DNA of 64,000 nucleotides, taken from NCBI RefSeq assembly GCF_040438925.1, contig NZ_CP159258.1, forward strand, positions 4,168,001 to 4,232,000, in the 5' to 3' direction. Every line of letters starts with the position of its first letter. The first letter of the stretch is position 1. The position numbers and the translations under genes were made by a program. Positions 23,567-32,673 of the stretch are shown piece after piece. The stretch comes from Pseudomonas sp. MYb327 (GTDB lineage Bacteria; Pseudomonadota; Gammaproteobacteria; Pseudomonadales; Pseudomonadaceae). The notes below the pieces were generated by a model. It was not told the origin of the DNA. It searched no databases and worked only from the letters and a program-made list of their open reading frames with translations.

Positions 23567-24658
23567 TTAGGGTTCGAGGGCTGGATCGGCGGCCAGCGTC
23601 CGTGCGCCACGGCTGCCTGCCACTACCAGCGCGCCATCGGCGGACTGGGTAGCACCGGCTATGGGTGTCGGTGTCGGTTTCTGCACCAGATACAGTTGTG
23701 CGCCAGAACCCTGGCTCACCAGCATCTGCCCTCCCTGGGTGAACAAGCGGTATTGCCCGCGCGCATCGATGAGGCCGGCGGTGATGCTGACGTGCAGGCC
23801 GGTTTTCAGTGCGGTCCAGTTTTGCCCGCCATCGGTGCTGCGCAACACGTTGCCGCGCAGGCCATAGACGAGCACTTCGCCAGGCTTGCCGAGTACGCCG
23901 AAGAAGCTGCCCTGATAAGGCGTCGGCACGGCGGCGAAACGCTGGGTGTTGTCATCCCACTTGAGCAACAGGCCTTGCTCGCCGGCGATGTACACGGCGT
24001 CGCCGGTGGAGGCGATGGCGTTGAGGTGGAAACCCTGCGGGTTGTCGGTGCGATCCTGGAACGGGGTCCAGGTCAGGCCACCGTCTTCGGTGCGCAGGAT
24101 CAGGTTGAACACGCCGACCACATAGCCGACTTTGTCGTTGGCGAACCAGACGTCAAGCAGCGGTTTATCCGCGCCTTGATCGACCAGTCGTTGGCCTTCC
24201 ATAGCCAACTGGGGCCATTGCTCATTGCCCGGCTCGGCGCTGGCCAGCGCCGTGTAATGGTTAACCACTAACGTACCGATCTGGCGGCCGTCGAGTTGCT
24301 TGCTCCAGGTCGCGCCTGCGTCGCTGGAATGCAGCACCACGCCGTCATTGCCCACCGCCCAGCCTTGACTGGCGGTCGGGAAGTTAACGGCGGTGAGGTC
24401 AGCACTGACCGGCACGGATGCCTGTTGCCAGTGTTGGCCGGAATCATCGGAAAACAGGATGTGACCACGCTGGCCGACGGCGATCACGCGCCCACCGGCG
24501 CGGGCCATGCCAGACAACGGGCTGTTGATGGCCAGGGCGCTGACCTTGGCGGGCAGGTCCAGCACATCGACGTAATCGTTCGCATGGGTGATGCCCTGCG
24601 ACAGGCAGAGCACGACGCCAAATGCCAGCTGCAACATATTATTTTTATACGAACACAT
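23567..24658 (-). CDS. YCF48/BNR-repeat beta-propeller, exported
   Basis: A 363-residue protein with a signal sequence (MLQLAFGVVLCLSQGITHA) and repeated S/T-x-D-G-G-x-x-W blades (FSDDSGQHW, HSSDAGATW, RTEDGGLTW, RSTDGGQNW). This is the YCF48/HCF136-like propeller fold. In bacteria such proteins are often next to RND transporters of the MMPL type and are thought to assist an envelope complex. I chose the ATG at 24658 because GAGGA lies just upstream; the ATG at 24637 is an alternative and would give a cleaner signal peptide. The transporter gene begins 16 bases downstream. Confidence 0.8.
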   Translation of the reverse strand: MCSYKNNMLQLAFGVVLCLSQGITHANDYVDVLDLPAKVSALAINSPLSGMARAGGRVIAVGQRGHILFSDDSGQHWQQASVPVSADLTAVNFPTASQGWAVGNDGVVLHSSDAGATWSKQLDGRQIGTLVVNHYTALASAEPGNEQWPQLAMEGQRLVDQGADKPLLDVWFANDKVGYVVGVFNLILRTEDGGLTWTPFQDRTDNPQGFHLNAIASTGDAVYIAGEQGLLLKWDDNTQRFAAVPTPYQGSFFGVLGKPGEVLVYGLRGNVLRSTDGGQNWTALKTGLHVSITAGLIDARGQYRLFTQGGQMLVSQGSGAQLYLVQKPTPTPIAGATQSADGALVVAGSRGARTLAADPALEP

Positions 24659-24808
24659 ACCGCGTCCTCTTCGAAAAACCGCGCCGAGGCACACGTTGGT
24701 GTGCCTGACGTTCGAACCTGGCGCCCGCTGCGATCGGCATGCACCGACCGCAGCACGGTTCACCGCCTTGTGAGCAGTGGACCGTACGGGCGCTTTTTTA
24801 CGGTTGGC

Positions 24809-26167
24809 TTAGCGAATGCCGCTACCGGCCAGGGATTCCGAAGACCACTGGGCCTTGGAGAGCGGATCGATGTACTTGATGCCGCCGTAAGGGCCGACAA
24901 CACCGTTGATGTTGTAGGAACCGCCGACCAGGTCGTAGATCATGAACGGCGTGGAGTCCGGAACCTGCTTGTCATAGCTCTGGCTGAGGAAGGCGAACGA
25001 ACCGCGATAGAGCTGACCACGAGCGTCATATTGATCCGAGGCCAAAGCGGTCCAGCTGTCTTCGTCGAGGTAGAAGCGGCGCTTGGCGTAGATGTGGCGA
25101 GCACCGGCCTTGAGCGTGCCTTCGACGACCCACACGCGGTGTTTTTCCCAGCGTACGAAGTCAGGTGACAGGTGATTGGCAGTCGTCAGCGACTTCGGAT
25201 CCTGCACGTAGGTCAGCTTGTAGGTGTTGTACGGCACGATCATTTCTTGCTTGCCGACCAGTTTCCAGTCGTAGCGATCCAGCGCACCGTTGAACACGAA
25301 CACGTCATCGTAGGTGCCCGCACCGGCGGTACCAGGGTTTGGCGTGTCGTAGGCCAGGCTCGGCGCCAGTTTGACTCGACGCTGCCCCGGCAAGTACTGC
25401 CAGGCGCGACGCGGTTGCTGCAATGGGTTGGCGGCGTCCTTGAGCATGATCGCCTCGCCGGCCCGGCGCGCAGGGCCGGTGTACGCCAGTTTCATCTGGT
25501 AATACACGTCGGCGCTGCTGACCGGCTGCGACAGGTTTTCGTAGATCGGGTAAGAGATGTTCGCTTGCCCGGTGGTCGCCAGGCTCGGCACACCGGCCGA
25601 GTCGACGTTCCAGGAGTCGTACTTGGAGCTGATGCTGACGCCTTGGTAGCGCAACAGGAAGTTCCACATCGCTTCGTTGCCCGACTGCGGAATAGGGAAC
25701 GGGATGCCTGGCAGCACGTTGTCGATGGCCAGGCCACCTTCCAGAGACTTGGCGCCGCTGGCGTTTTTCACGCCGTTGTCCAGAATCGCTTGAGGCAGCG
25801 AAACGGTGCGGTGCGTCGGGAACACGTCGACACGGAACGTCGGGAAACGCTTGGCCAGTTCTACCGTGGTCGCCGTAAGGAGGCCCTTGTACTGATCGAC
25901 GTTCTTGCCGTCGATCACCAGTAGCGGTTTTTCACTGGCAAACGGATCCGGGCGCATGCTGTCGCCGGCTTTGAAGCTGGCCGGCGCCGTGGTCAAGCCA
26001 CCGTTGTAGGCAGGAATGGAACCATCAGCGTTCCCGGCTTTTTCAGCCCCTACCAGGGTCAGGCTGCTGCCGAGCTTGGCAGCTTCCTGAGTCGAAACAG
26101 CGGCCTGTGCCTGAGCGGCGAAGACCAAGGCCAGCGAAGCGGCCAACACGGTTTTTACGAATTTCAT
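24809..26167 (-). CDS. DUF1329 family exported protein
   Basis: A 452-residue periplasmic or outer-membrane-associated protein. Signal peptide MKFVKTVLAASLALVFAAQAQAA is followed by STQEAAKLGSSLTLVGAEKAGNADGSIPAYNGGL, the DUF1329 opening, and RRAWQYLPGQRRVKLAPSLAYDTPNP in the core. The fold is thought to be a LolA/LolB-like half barrel that may carry lipidic ligands. DUF1329 genes are almost always next to DUF1302 genes, as here, and occur in clusters for alkane, steroid or aromatic-compound use. A 150-base gap separates it from the propeller gene. Confidence 0.85.
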   Translation of the reverse strand: MKFVKTVLAASLALVFAAQAQAAVSTQEAAKLGSSLTLVGAEKAGNADGSIPAYNGGLTTAPASFKAGDSMRPDPFASEKPLLVIDGKNVDQYKGLLTATTVELAKRFPTFRVDVFPTHRTVSLPQAILDNGVKNASGAKSLEGGLAIDNVLPGIPFPIPQSGNEAMWNFLLRYQGVSISSKYDSWNVDSAGVPSLATTGQANISYPIYENLSQPVSSADVYYQMKLAYTGPARRAGEAIMLKDAANPLQQPRRAWQYLPGQRRVKLAPSLAYDTPNPGTAGAGTYDDVFVFNGALDRYDWKLVGKQEMIVPYNTYKLTYVQDPKSLTTANHLSPDFVRWEKHRVWVVEGTLKAGARHIYAKRRFYLDEDSWTALASDQYDARGQLYRGSFAFLSQSYDKQVPDSTPFMIYDLVGGSYNINGVVGPYGGIKYIDPLSKAQWSSESLAGSGIR

Positions 26168-26208
26168 GTTGTTATTCTCCTGCTTGCGTTAAGCAAATCA
26201 GTGGTGAA

Positions 26209-28215
26209 TCAAAAGGTTGTTTTCATCGTCAGGTAAACAGCGCCACGGTCCTCAGTCGTTGCACCACCACCGGAGAAGGCGGAGTAGCCACCGGCGTAAC
26301 AGGCGTAGTTTTCGTTGCCGCTAAAGGCGTTCGGCGCAGCGCCGTCACCGCCATTCGGACCGGTACTCACACCACTGACATTACACTTGTCGGTCTTGCC
26401 GAAAGAGTCCACGTACTTCAGGTCGACAAAGTATTTGTTGTACACGACGGCCCCGAGGCCGACGGCGTAGTTACCGGTGTCTTTGGCACCGCCACCGGAG
26501 ACCGGTGACACGCCATCGAGACCGACGTTGATGGACATCGGCGCGTTGAGGTCAACACCGGGAAACACCTGGTACCAGGTCGGTGTGAAGTTGACCGCGA
26601 TACCCCAGTTATCCCGGGTTGGCTGATCGATGCCGCGGTAGGTGCTCTTTCCTTTGTAGAGCGCTTCATTCTTGCTATCGAGCTTGAGCAAGTTGCTGTA
26701 GTACAACTCGGCGAGCAGCGTCGCCGAATCGAACACGGGAGTTTTCGGCATGGTCATCAGACCGTTGAGCGTCCAGTGCAGGGTGTCGCCGGTGGCGGCC
26801 ATGCTGTCGCCCTTCTCCGGGGTGTCATACACCACGCCGGTGGAAGCGGTGCGCGCCGGCAACAGGCCAAGGCCCTGACCCAGACCCAGCGGGCTGGTGG
26901 TGCTGACGATCGCCGGAATACTGGCCAGCGGCATGTTGTGGCGAACGTTCAGGTCCGAACCCACGCTCACGCCACCGACGTCCTTGGACAGGCTCAGGCC
27001 GACGATCTTGATGTTGTCGGCGTAGGCCATTTGATAGGTGGCCGTGTTCAGCGAGTTGAGCGTGTTGACGACCGCTGGCACTTGCCCTGCCGGACGGGTG
27101 CCGTTGGCGTTGGCCGAGCTGATGCCCCTGGCATCCAGCCACGCTTGCGGCAGGATTTCCGAGGTTTCGCGGTAGTAAACGCCGAGGGTGCCGTCCAGCC
27201 AGGCGGGTGACCATTTGGCCATCAGGCCCCAGTCACCGCGCTTGTCCGGCGTCAAGTCATGCCCGCGACGTACGTTGGTCAAACCGTTGCACGGCGCCAG
27301 GCCACAACCCAGCGGGCTGCCTGGAACCACGGCGTTGGTGTTACCCAACAGGAACGATTGCGCGCCGAAACCGACCAGGTCGGAACCGCCGTAATAGGTG
27401 CCCGCTTCCGGCAGGCGCGCTTCGTCCCAATCAAGGAAGTACTGCGCAGCCAAAGTCAGTTCAGGGTTGACCGTGAACGACATCGACAGCTGATTACGCG
27501 GAACGAAGAGTTCCTTGGCTTCGGTGCCCGGCGACGCGGCCAGTTTGGCCAGGTCGAGGCCGGATTGGCCGTAGCTGATCGAGTGCACCGGGTTGAGGAT
27601 GGTCTCGCCCCAGAACACGTTGTGCTGGCCAGCCTTGAAGCTCAGCATCGACTCCTCGCCCACTTCGGTGCTGTAGAACACGAAAGCATCGAGGATTTCT
27701 CCGGACGGACCGGTGTAATAACGCGAGGCGTAGTTGCTCAGGTGCGGGCTGCCAAAGCCGACGTTGTCATTGGTGACCGGGGCCAGGCGCGGGTCGTTGG
27801 CGACCAGACCGGATGTCGAACCGTTGCCGTTGACGAACGGGTTGGAATTGGAGCCGACGTTTTCATAGGCCTTGTCGTACCAGCTGGCGGCGCTGACGCG
27901 GAAGCCCATGTGGTTCTGATAGACCACGTCCATCTCGGTCAACAAGTCGACGCGATTGGTGATGTTGGTCCCGGACTTGCGGAAGTTGTAATCGCCGTCG
28001 TTGTTGTTCGGCGTTCCCAGCATGCGCTGGTCAGCGCTTTCGGTGCGTACGCCGTAGTTGTACTTGATGGTGTTATCGATTCGCATGGTCCAGTCCGGAT
28101 TACCCGTATCAATCTCTGCCCCATGTGCGGCCGGCATAATGGCGGCCAGAATGGCCGACGCCAGCAAGGTGTAGCGTGTGGTGGTGAAGCCGTGACTCTT
28201 ATTGTTGTTGTGCAT
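26209..28215 (-). CDS. DUF1302 family outer-membrane porin-like protein
   Basis: A 668-residue protein with an N-terminal signal (TLLASAILAAIMPAAHGAE) and many alternating beta-strands, ending in YLTMKTTF, whose terminal phenylalanine is typical of outer-membrane barrels. Conserved DUF1302 segments include WTMRIDNTIKYNYGVRTE near the start, LSFKAGQHNVFWGET and LFVPRNQLSMSF. DUF1302 proteins are predicted channels for hydrophobic substrates. It is the first gene of the minus-strand cluster, 120 bases below a hydrolase gene, and is followed after 41 bases by DUF1329. Probably the outer-membrane entry or exit point for the lipid handled by the cluster. Confidence 0.85.
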   Translation of the reverse strand: MHNNNKSHGFTTTRYTLLASAILAAIMPAAHGAEIDTGNPDWTMRIDNTIKYNYGVRTESADQRMLGTPNNNDGDYNFRKSGTNITNRVDLLTEMDVVYQNHMGFRVSAASWYDKAYENVGSNSNPFVNGNGSTSGLVANDPRLAPVTNDNVGFGSPHLSNYASRYYTGPSGEILDAFVFYSTEVGEESMLSFKAGQHNVFWGETILNPVHSISYGQSGLDLAKLAASPGTEAKELFVPRNQLSMSFTVNPELTLAAQYFLDWDEARLPEAGTYYGGSDLVGFGAQSFLLGNTNAVVPGSPLGCGLAPCNGLTNVRRGHDLTPDKRGDWGLMAKWSPAWLDGTLGVYYRETSEILPQAWLDARGISSANANGTRPAGQVPAVVNTLNSLNTATYQMAYADNIKIVGLSLSKDVGGVSVGSDLNVRHNMPLASIPAIVSTTSPLGLGQGLGLLPARTASTGVVYDTPEKGDSMAATGDTLHWTLNGLMTMPKTPVFDSATLLAELYYSNLLKLDSKNEALYKGKSTYRGIDQPTRDNWGIAVNFTPTWYQVFPGVDLNAPMSINVGLDGVSPVSGGGAKDTGNYAVGLGAVVYNKYFVDLKYVDSFGKTDKCNVSGVSTGPNGGDGAAPNAFSGNENYACYAGGYSAFSGGGATTEDRGAVYLTMKTTF

Positions 28216-28337
28216 TGCGTTGTCTCCGCCTTTTTCTATTTGTTTTTAGCGCAGCCGCCCTCGCGTGACCCGGTGAGGCCAACGTTTCAGGGGTGAGGGC
28301 AAATGCCGGTTGGCTGAGTGCCAATCCGACTCCTGTA

Positions 28338-29012
28338 TTAGCGGTCCAGCTGCAGGATCAATGCCTCGGCTTGCGCCCAGTAGCCAAATCCTGCGGCCGG
28401 ATTGAGATGGCCGACATCGCCCAGATCGAGCAAGTCGGCGCCCCAGTTTTCAGCCATGCGGGTCACGGCTGAAAGACTGGCCAGGTGATCATTGGTGCTG
28501 CCGGCCACGATGCTGCGAAAGGGCAGCGGCCCCTTTGGTAGAGGATCCCAACCGTTGCTGCGAAGGGATTCAGGGGATGGATAGTTGGCAGGCCAAGCCG
28601 CGTCGAGATCGGGTGGCGCGGCCAGCAGAGCGCCCTTGATCGGACGACTGAATTGCGCCGCCCAGTGCGCGACCATCAACACACCGGCACTGTGGGCGAC
28701 CAGAATGACCGGCCCGTCGATCTGTTCAAGTTCGTGCTGGATCGCCCGGACACGCGCCTGGCAATCGAGCTTGTCGGTTTCCAGCGGCGGCACACTGCGT
28801 ACCTTGCTCAGCCTGGCTTCCAGCAGCGTTTGCCAATGCTCGGCAACGTGCTCGCGCAGACCGGGTACGATCAGAACGGTGGCAGCAGTTTGCAGTTTAT
28901 CCACGTCAACACCTTCGCTTTCTCGATGACTCGACTGGCTCTTTCGCCAGGGGCTTTTTGTAGTGTCGACATTAAAGAGCGGCCACCCCGCACGCTTTAC
29001 ATTGGACGTCAT
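28338..29012 (-). CDS. RBBP9/YdeN-type serine hydrolase
   Basis: A small alpha/beta hydrolase of about 224 residues with this start. TVLIVPGLREHVAEHWQTLLEARL is the family opening, the nucleophile is Ser in LVAHSAGVL, Asp is in AGSTNDHLA and His in GDVGHLNPAAGFG. The typical family protein is nearer 180-190 residues, so the 40-odd residues before VLIVPG may not be translated; a GTG at 28904, with AAGG upstream, is a good alternative start. It is on the same strand as the lipid-like cluster and could cleave an ester for it, which is inference. Activity on peptides or esters is known only for a few relatives. Confidence 0.75.
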   Translation of the reverse strand: MTSNVKRAGWPLFNVDTTKSPWRKSQSSHRESEGVDVDKLQTAATVLIVPGLREHVAEHWQTLLEARLSKVRSVPPLETDKLDCQARVRAIQHELEQIDGPVILVAHSAGVLMVAHWAAQFSRPIKGALLAAPPDLDAAWPANYPSPESLRSNGWDPLPKGPLPFRSIVAGSTNDHLASLSAVTRMAENWGADLLDLGDVGHLNPAAGFGYWAQAEALILQLDR

Positions 29013-29256
29013 GCACTTTTCTTTTGATGACAAATTGTCGGACACTCAGACGTGTGACCGATGGTCTAAAATCACCGCAGGTTGGCGCAGGGTCACTGTA
29101 ATCAACGGATGAGGTGCAATTGCTGCATAACGTGCAGATCGCCGGGCACGGGACAGCATGAAAACATCCGTTACATGACAACTGTTCAACAGCCCACGTG
29201 CTGGATATAGTCGCCACGCTCACGCCAATTGCCATCGGCCCAGGGAAGACCTTCGA

Positions 29257-30309
29257 ATGCCCAAGTTTGTTCGCGCCGCCGTGTTGACCAACTACCTGGA
29301 GGTTACCCAGTACCTGGGTTTCAACCCGCGTGACGTATTGGCGGACGCAGGCCTGAGCCGAGCCCAGTTGCTAGCCCCTGAGTCGCGCATCACCATCGAT
29401 TCCGCCGTGCGTCTGCTGGAAGATTCGGCGGCCGCCAGCGGCTGCCAGACTTTCGGCCTGAGCATGGCCGAATCGCGCCAGCTCTCGGACTTCGGCGTGG
29501 TCAGCTTGCTGCTCAGCCACCAGCGCACCTTGCGCGACGCTTTGCAGGTGGTATTGAACTACCGGCACCTGATGAACAATTCGCTGGCGATCTTCGTCGA
29601 AGAGGCCGGCAAAATGGTGATCATCCGCGAAGAGGTGGTCACCGAATCGCCGATGCCCAGCAAGCAGGCCACTGAATTGGCCATCGGCGTGATGTTCCGG
29701 CTGTGCGCCGCCCTGCTCGGCAGCCACTGGCATCCCTACAGCGTCAACTTCATGCACCAGCCGCCGGACAACCTGCAACTGCATCGACGCCTGTTCGGTT
29801 GCAACCTGGAGTTTGGCAGCGAGTTCAACGGCATCGTCTGCCCCAATACCAGCCTCGACCTGCCAAACCCCCATGCCGACCCCGCCATGGCCCGTTACGC
29901 CCAGAGCTACCTCGACTCGCTGCAAAACGACGAAGGCGCCTCCTTGCTGTTCGAAGTGCGCAAGGCCATCTACATGCTGTTGCCCATGGGGCGCGCCACC
30001 ATCGAGCAAATCGCCCAGACCCAAGGCATGAACGTGCGCACCCTGCAACGCCGCCTAAAGGAAGACGGATGCGCCTTCAACGACGTGATCAACGACGTGC
30101 GCCGCGACCTGGTGCTGCGTTACCTGGAAAACCCGAACTACTCGCTCAGCCGGATTGCCGACATGCTCGGCTATTCGATGGCGAGTTCGTTTACGCGGTG
30201 GTTCATCAACCAGTTCGGCATGCCGCCGGCTAACTGGCGGGCGCAAAAGCAGGGGGCTGCGAAAACGCCGGGGGATGCTGCGGGGCAATCAGTTCCCAAA
30301 GAAACCTGA
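29257..30309 (+). CDS. AraC-family transcriptional regulator (OruR-like)
   Basis: A 350-residue regulator. The N-terminal half (VLTNYLEVTQYLGFNPRDVLADAGL...) is the AraC_N/Arabinose_bd-type ligand domain found in OruR-like proteins. The C-terminal 100 residues form two helix-turn-helix motifs: ATIEQIAQTQGMNVRTLQRRLKEDG and YSLSRIADMLGYSMASSFTRWFINQFGMPPANWR. It is transcribed divergently from the hydrolase and lipid-like cluster, with about 240 bases between, so it is the likely activator of that cluster. The last 20 residues are low-complexity. Ligand unknown, plausibly a long-chain acid or ester. Confidence 0.88.
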   Translation: MPKFVRAAVLTNYLEVTQYLGFNPRDVLADAGLSRAQLLAPESRITIDSAVRLLEDSAAASGCQTFGLSMAESRQLSDFGVVSLLLSHQRTLRDALQVVLNYRHLMNNSLAIFVEEAGKMVIIREEVVTESPMPSKQATELAIGVMFRLCAALLGSHWHPYSVNFMHQPPDNLQLHRRLFGCNLEFGSEFNGIVCPNTSLDLPNPHADPAMARYAQSYLDSLQNDEGASLLFEVRKAIYMLLPMGRATIEQIAQTQGMNVRTLQRRLKEDGCAFNDVINDVRRDLVLRYLENPNYSLSRIADMLGYSMASSFTRWFINQFGMPPANWRAQKQGAAKTPGDAAGQSVPKET

Positions 30310-30560
30310 TTCGGCCCGAGATGAGCGTTGCGGTTGAAAAGCGACTAACGGGGATGATCTCGACGTTGATGTTAATCCAACAGTCCAGCGCCAGTAACCC
30401 ACCCCGCGCACAGCGAGCCCACGCGGATCGATGACCGCGAGCGTGGGCGTTGCGTGATGCTCACCGGGATTGTTCACGCGCTCTCGATAGCATTCGCTGT
30501 CGCGTGGCGTCTACTGTCAGAAATTACAGGTGGATGCCACGGCTCTAATCTTTGACAGCC
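30310..30560. other. Non-coding stretch between the AraC gene and the YeiH operon
   Basis: About 250 bases in which I see no gene, clear repeat or promoter. It separates the end of the regulator from the terminator of the minus-strand operon. Confidence 0.4.
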
Positions 30561-30593
30561 AAAAAAAACGGCGACTGCTGGTACAGTCGCCGT
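30561..30593 (-). terminator. Rho-independent terminator of the minus-strand yeiH operon
   Basis: Read on the minus strand, a perfect ten-base-pair stem (ACGGCGACTG / CAGTCGCCGT) with a six-base loop is followed by eight U residues. It lies about 90 bases beyond the last stop of the operon. Confidence 0.85.
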
Positions 30594-30600
30594 GTAAAGA

Positions 30601-30659
30601 CCGGTGTTTATGACACCGGTCGAGAGCTTCACTGTGACGAGGAGCCAGCCCAGTGAAGC
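30601..30659. other. Two further hairpins next to the terminator
   Basis: CCGGTGT (30601-30607) pairs with ACACCGG (30613-30619), and GCTTCACTG (30626-30634) with CAGTGAAGC (30651-30659). With the terminator at 30561 they make three stems in 100 bases at the 3' end of the yeiH operon. They may stabilise the transcript end or belong to a short 3'-derived RNA. Confidence 0.4.
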
Positions 30660-30680
30660 CCTGCCATAAACCTTGCGTTC

Positions 30681-31691
30681 TCAGAGCCCCCAGCGCAGCA
30701 ACAACAGCACCAGCACGACGAGGAACACCGTCTCACCCACCATCAGCAGGATCGGTTTGATCCCGACCGAAGCCAGCTCCTTGAGCCGGGTCTTCATGCC
30801 CAGTGCGCTGATGGAGATCACCAGGCACCAGCGCGACAATTCGTTGACCGAACCTTGCACCGCCGGGGCTATCCAACCGGTGCTGTTGATGCACGCCAGA
30901 ATCAGAAAACCGACGGCGAACCACGGCAGCAACGGTGGACGTTTGCCAGTCGGGTCGGCGCCCTGCATGCGAGTGATCATGGCGGCGGTGACGATCACCG
31001 GCAGCAGCATGGCAACCCGCATCAACTTGACCACCGTGGCCGTGTCGCCGGTCTCGGTCGACATGCTGTAGCCGGCACCGACCACCTGGGCCACGTCGTG
31101 GATGGTGGCGCCGAGGAACACGCCCGCCACCTGCGGCGACAAATGCAGCCAGTTGGCGATCATCGGGTAGACGATCATCGCCATGGTCGACAGCGCGGAA
31201 ACGCCGATCACCGTGAACAAGGTCGCGCGTTCTTTCTGCGGATGATTCGGCAGCGCTGCCGCCAGGGCCAATGCCGCCGACGCACCGCAGATCGCCGTCG
31301 CGCCACCGGTGAGCATGCCGAACAGGCGTTGAAAGCCCAGAGCCTTGGCCGCGATCACGGAAACGCTGATGGTCACCACCACCAGGATTACCACCAACGC
31401 AATCGGCTTCCAGCCCAGTGCTGCCATTTGTTCGAGGGTGATGCGCATGCCCAGCAGCGCCACGCCGATGCGCAAAACGGTGCGTGCAGTGAATTCGACA
31501 CCGGCCTTGCACGGGCCGTCATCGGCAAGAAAATTCAGTGCCATGCCCAACAGCAAGGCAAACAGCATGACCGGCGCACCGTAGTGCTCCGACAAAAACG
31601 ACGCAGCGGCCGCCACGATCAGGCTGACGATAAAGCCCGGGGCCAATTCGCGTGTGCGGCTATGGATACGGGTGAGAGCGATGGCGCTCAT
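30681..31691 (-). CDS. YeiH family putative sulfate/sulfite exporter
   Basis: A 336-residue integral membrane protein with about ten hydrophobic segments. FLADDGPCKAGVEFTARTVLRIGVALLGMRI and LTGGATAICGASAALALAAALP are hallmark stretches of the YeiH/UPF0324 family, along with GVFLGATIHDVAQVVGAGY. Some relatives (TauZ) are believed to export sulfite or sulfate produced by sulfonate breakdown. It is the last gene of the minus-strand catabolic operon and overlaps the Rieske ferredoxin gene by four bases. A sulfite-export role would fit the TauD-like dioxygenase in the same cluster, but that is inference. Confidence 0.82.
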   Translation of the reverse strand: MSAIALTRIHSRTRELAPGFIVSLIVAAAASFLSEHYGAPVMLFALLLGMALNFLADDGPCKAGVEFTARTVLRIGVALLGMRITLEQMAALGWKPIALVVILVVVTISVSVIAAKALGFQRLFGMLTGGATAICGASAALALAAALPNHPQKERATLFTVIGVSALSTMAMIVYPMIANWLHLSPQVAGVFLGATIHDVAQVVGAGYSMSTETGDTATVVKLMRVAMLLPVIVTAAMITRMQGADPTGKRPPLLPWFAVGFLILACINSTGWIAPAVQGSVNELSRWCLVISISALGMKTRLKELASVGIKPILLMVGETVFLVVLVLLLLRWGL

Positions 31692-32014
31692 GGCGCGGCC
31701 TCCTCGGGAACAATGACGATAAACGCCTGGTCGTCGATGATCTCGACCGGGTAGCTGTTGACTTTGACCAGTTTGGAATTGAGCAAATAGCCGCTATGCA
31801 AATCGAAGCGCAGGCCATGGGCGCAGCATTGAATCACCCGACCATCCAAACGCCCGCCACACAGCGAGGCGCCCTGGTGCGGGCAACTGTCGTCGATAGC
31901 GAACAGCTGTCCGTCGACGTTGAACAACGCCAGGCTTTTGTCTTCGAATTCGAATAGCGCCCGGCCACCGGCCTGCGGGTGTTTCCCGGCAGGTACGGGG
32001 ATGCGCCGGGTCAT
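31688..32014 (-). CDS. Small Rieske-type 2Fe-2S ferredoxin
   Basis: A 108-residue protein that is one Rieske domain: CPHQGASLCGG (C-x-H) and CCAHGLRFD (C-x2-H), with the connecting strand RLDGRVIQ. It looks like the NirD/biphenyl-dioxygenase ferredoxin type, an electron carrier for an oxygenase or reductase. No separate Rieske oxygenase lies in this operon, so its partner is unclear. It overlaps both neighbours by four bases, showing tight coupling with the DsbA-like and YeiH genes. Confidence 0.85.
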   Translation of the reverse strand: MTRRIPVPAGKHPQAGGRALFEFEDKSLALFNVDGQLFAIDDSCPHQGASLCGGRLDGRVIQCCAHGLRFDLHSGYLLNSKLVKVNSYPVEIIDDQAFIVIVPEEAAP

Positions 32015-32673
32015 GCCGGTTGCCGCTCGAGTTCACTGTCCTTGAGTGCCTGGTTCATGGCCCCGAGCAGCGCCTGAGCCGGTTGTGCACCGATGACCGT
32101 CAGGCGGCGGTCGAACTGAAAGCTCGGCACGCCACTGGTCGCGTCGGGAGAACCTTCAAATGGCGTGCCGTCGCCCTTCAGGCAATCGAGCACCACGTCC
32201 GTATCGACACCGCAGGAGCGGACGATGGCGAGCAAGGTCTCTCGGCACCCGAGGTTTTCGCGTCTCTGGAAATACGCGGCGAACATCCGTTCGAGCAGCA
32301 TTTCACGCTGCGCTGTATTACCCAGTTCACTCACACGCTCGAACATACGATGGGCGTCGGCGGTGTTGGGCATCGTCTCGATGCGGCTGAGATCGATGGT
32401 CAGTCCAACCGCCGAGGCTGCCTGCTGTACTTGTGCCTGACGCATGGTCACTGCGTCGGCATTGCCCAGGCGCTTGCGGTAGAAATCGGCGAAGGGCTCA
32501 CCCTCTGCTGGCAACTGCGGCAGCAACTGCGTGCCATGCCACACCGTGGTGATCTTCACGTCCGGGTGGCGACTAAGGAACTGTACCTGCGCATGCTCCA
32601 ATTGGCGTTTGCCGATCAGGCACCAGGGGCAGATAAAATCGAAAAACACATCAATCTGTAAACGACGACTCAC
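32011..32673 (-). CDS. DsbA-family oxidoreductase (FrnE/HCCA-isomerase-like)
   Basis: A 220-residue thioredoxin-fold protein without a signal peptide, so cytoplasmic. The active site FDFICPWCLIGKRQLE (CPWC) near residue 15 and the cis-proline region SGVPSFQFDRRLTVIGAQP match FrnE-like DsbA relatives; the helical insert lies between. This family includes 2-hydroxychromene-2-carboxylate isomerases and thiol-disulfide enzymes; the CPWC pair favours a redox or glutathione-type role. Overlaps of four bases with the MFS gene upstream and the Rieske gene downstream place it in one translational unit. Confidence 0.85.
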   Translation of the reverse strand: MSRRLQIDVFFDFICPWCLIGKRQLEHAQVQFLSRHPDVKITTVWHGTQLLPQLPAEGEPFADFYRKRLGNADAVTMRQAQVQQAASAVGLTIDLSRIETMPNTADAHRMFERVSELGNTAQREMLLERMFAAYFQRRENLGCRETLLAIVRSCGVDTDVVLDCLKGDGTPFEGSPDATSGVPSFQFDRRLTVIGAQPAQALLGAMNQALKDSELERQPA

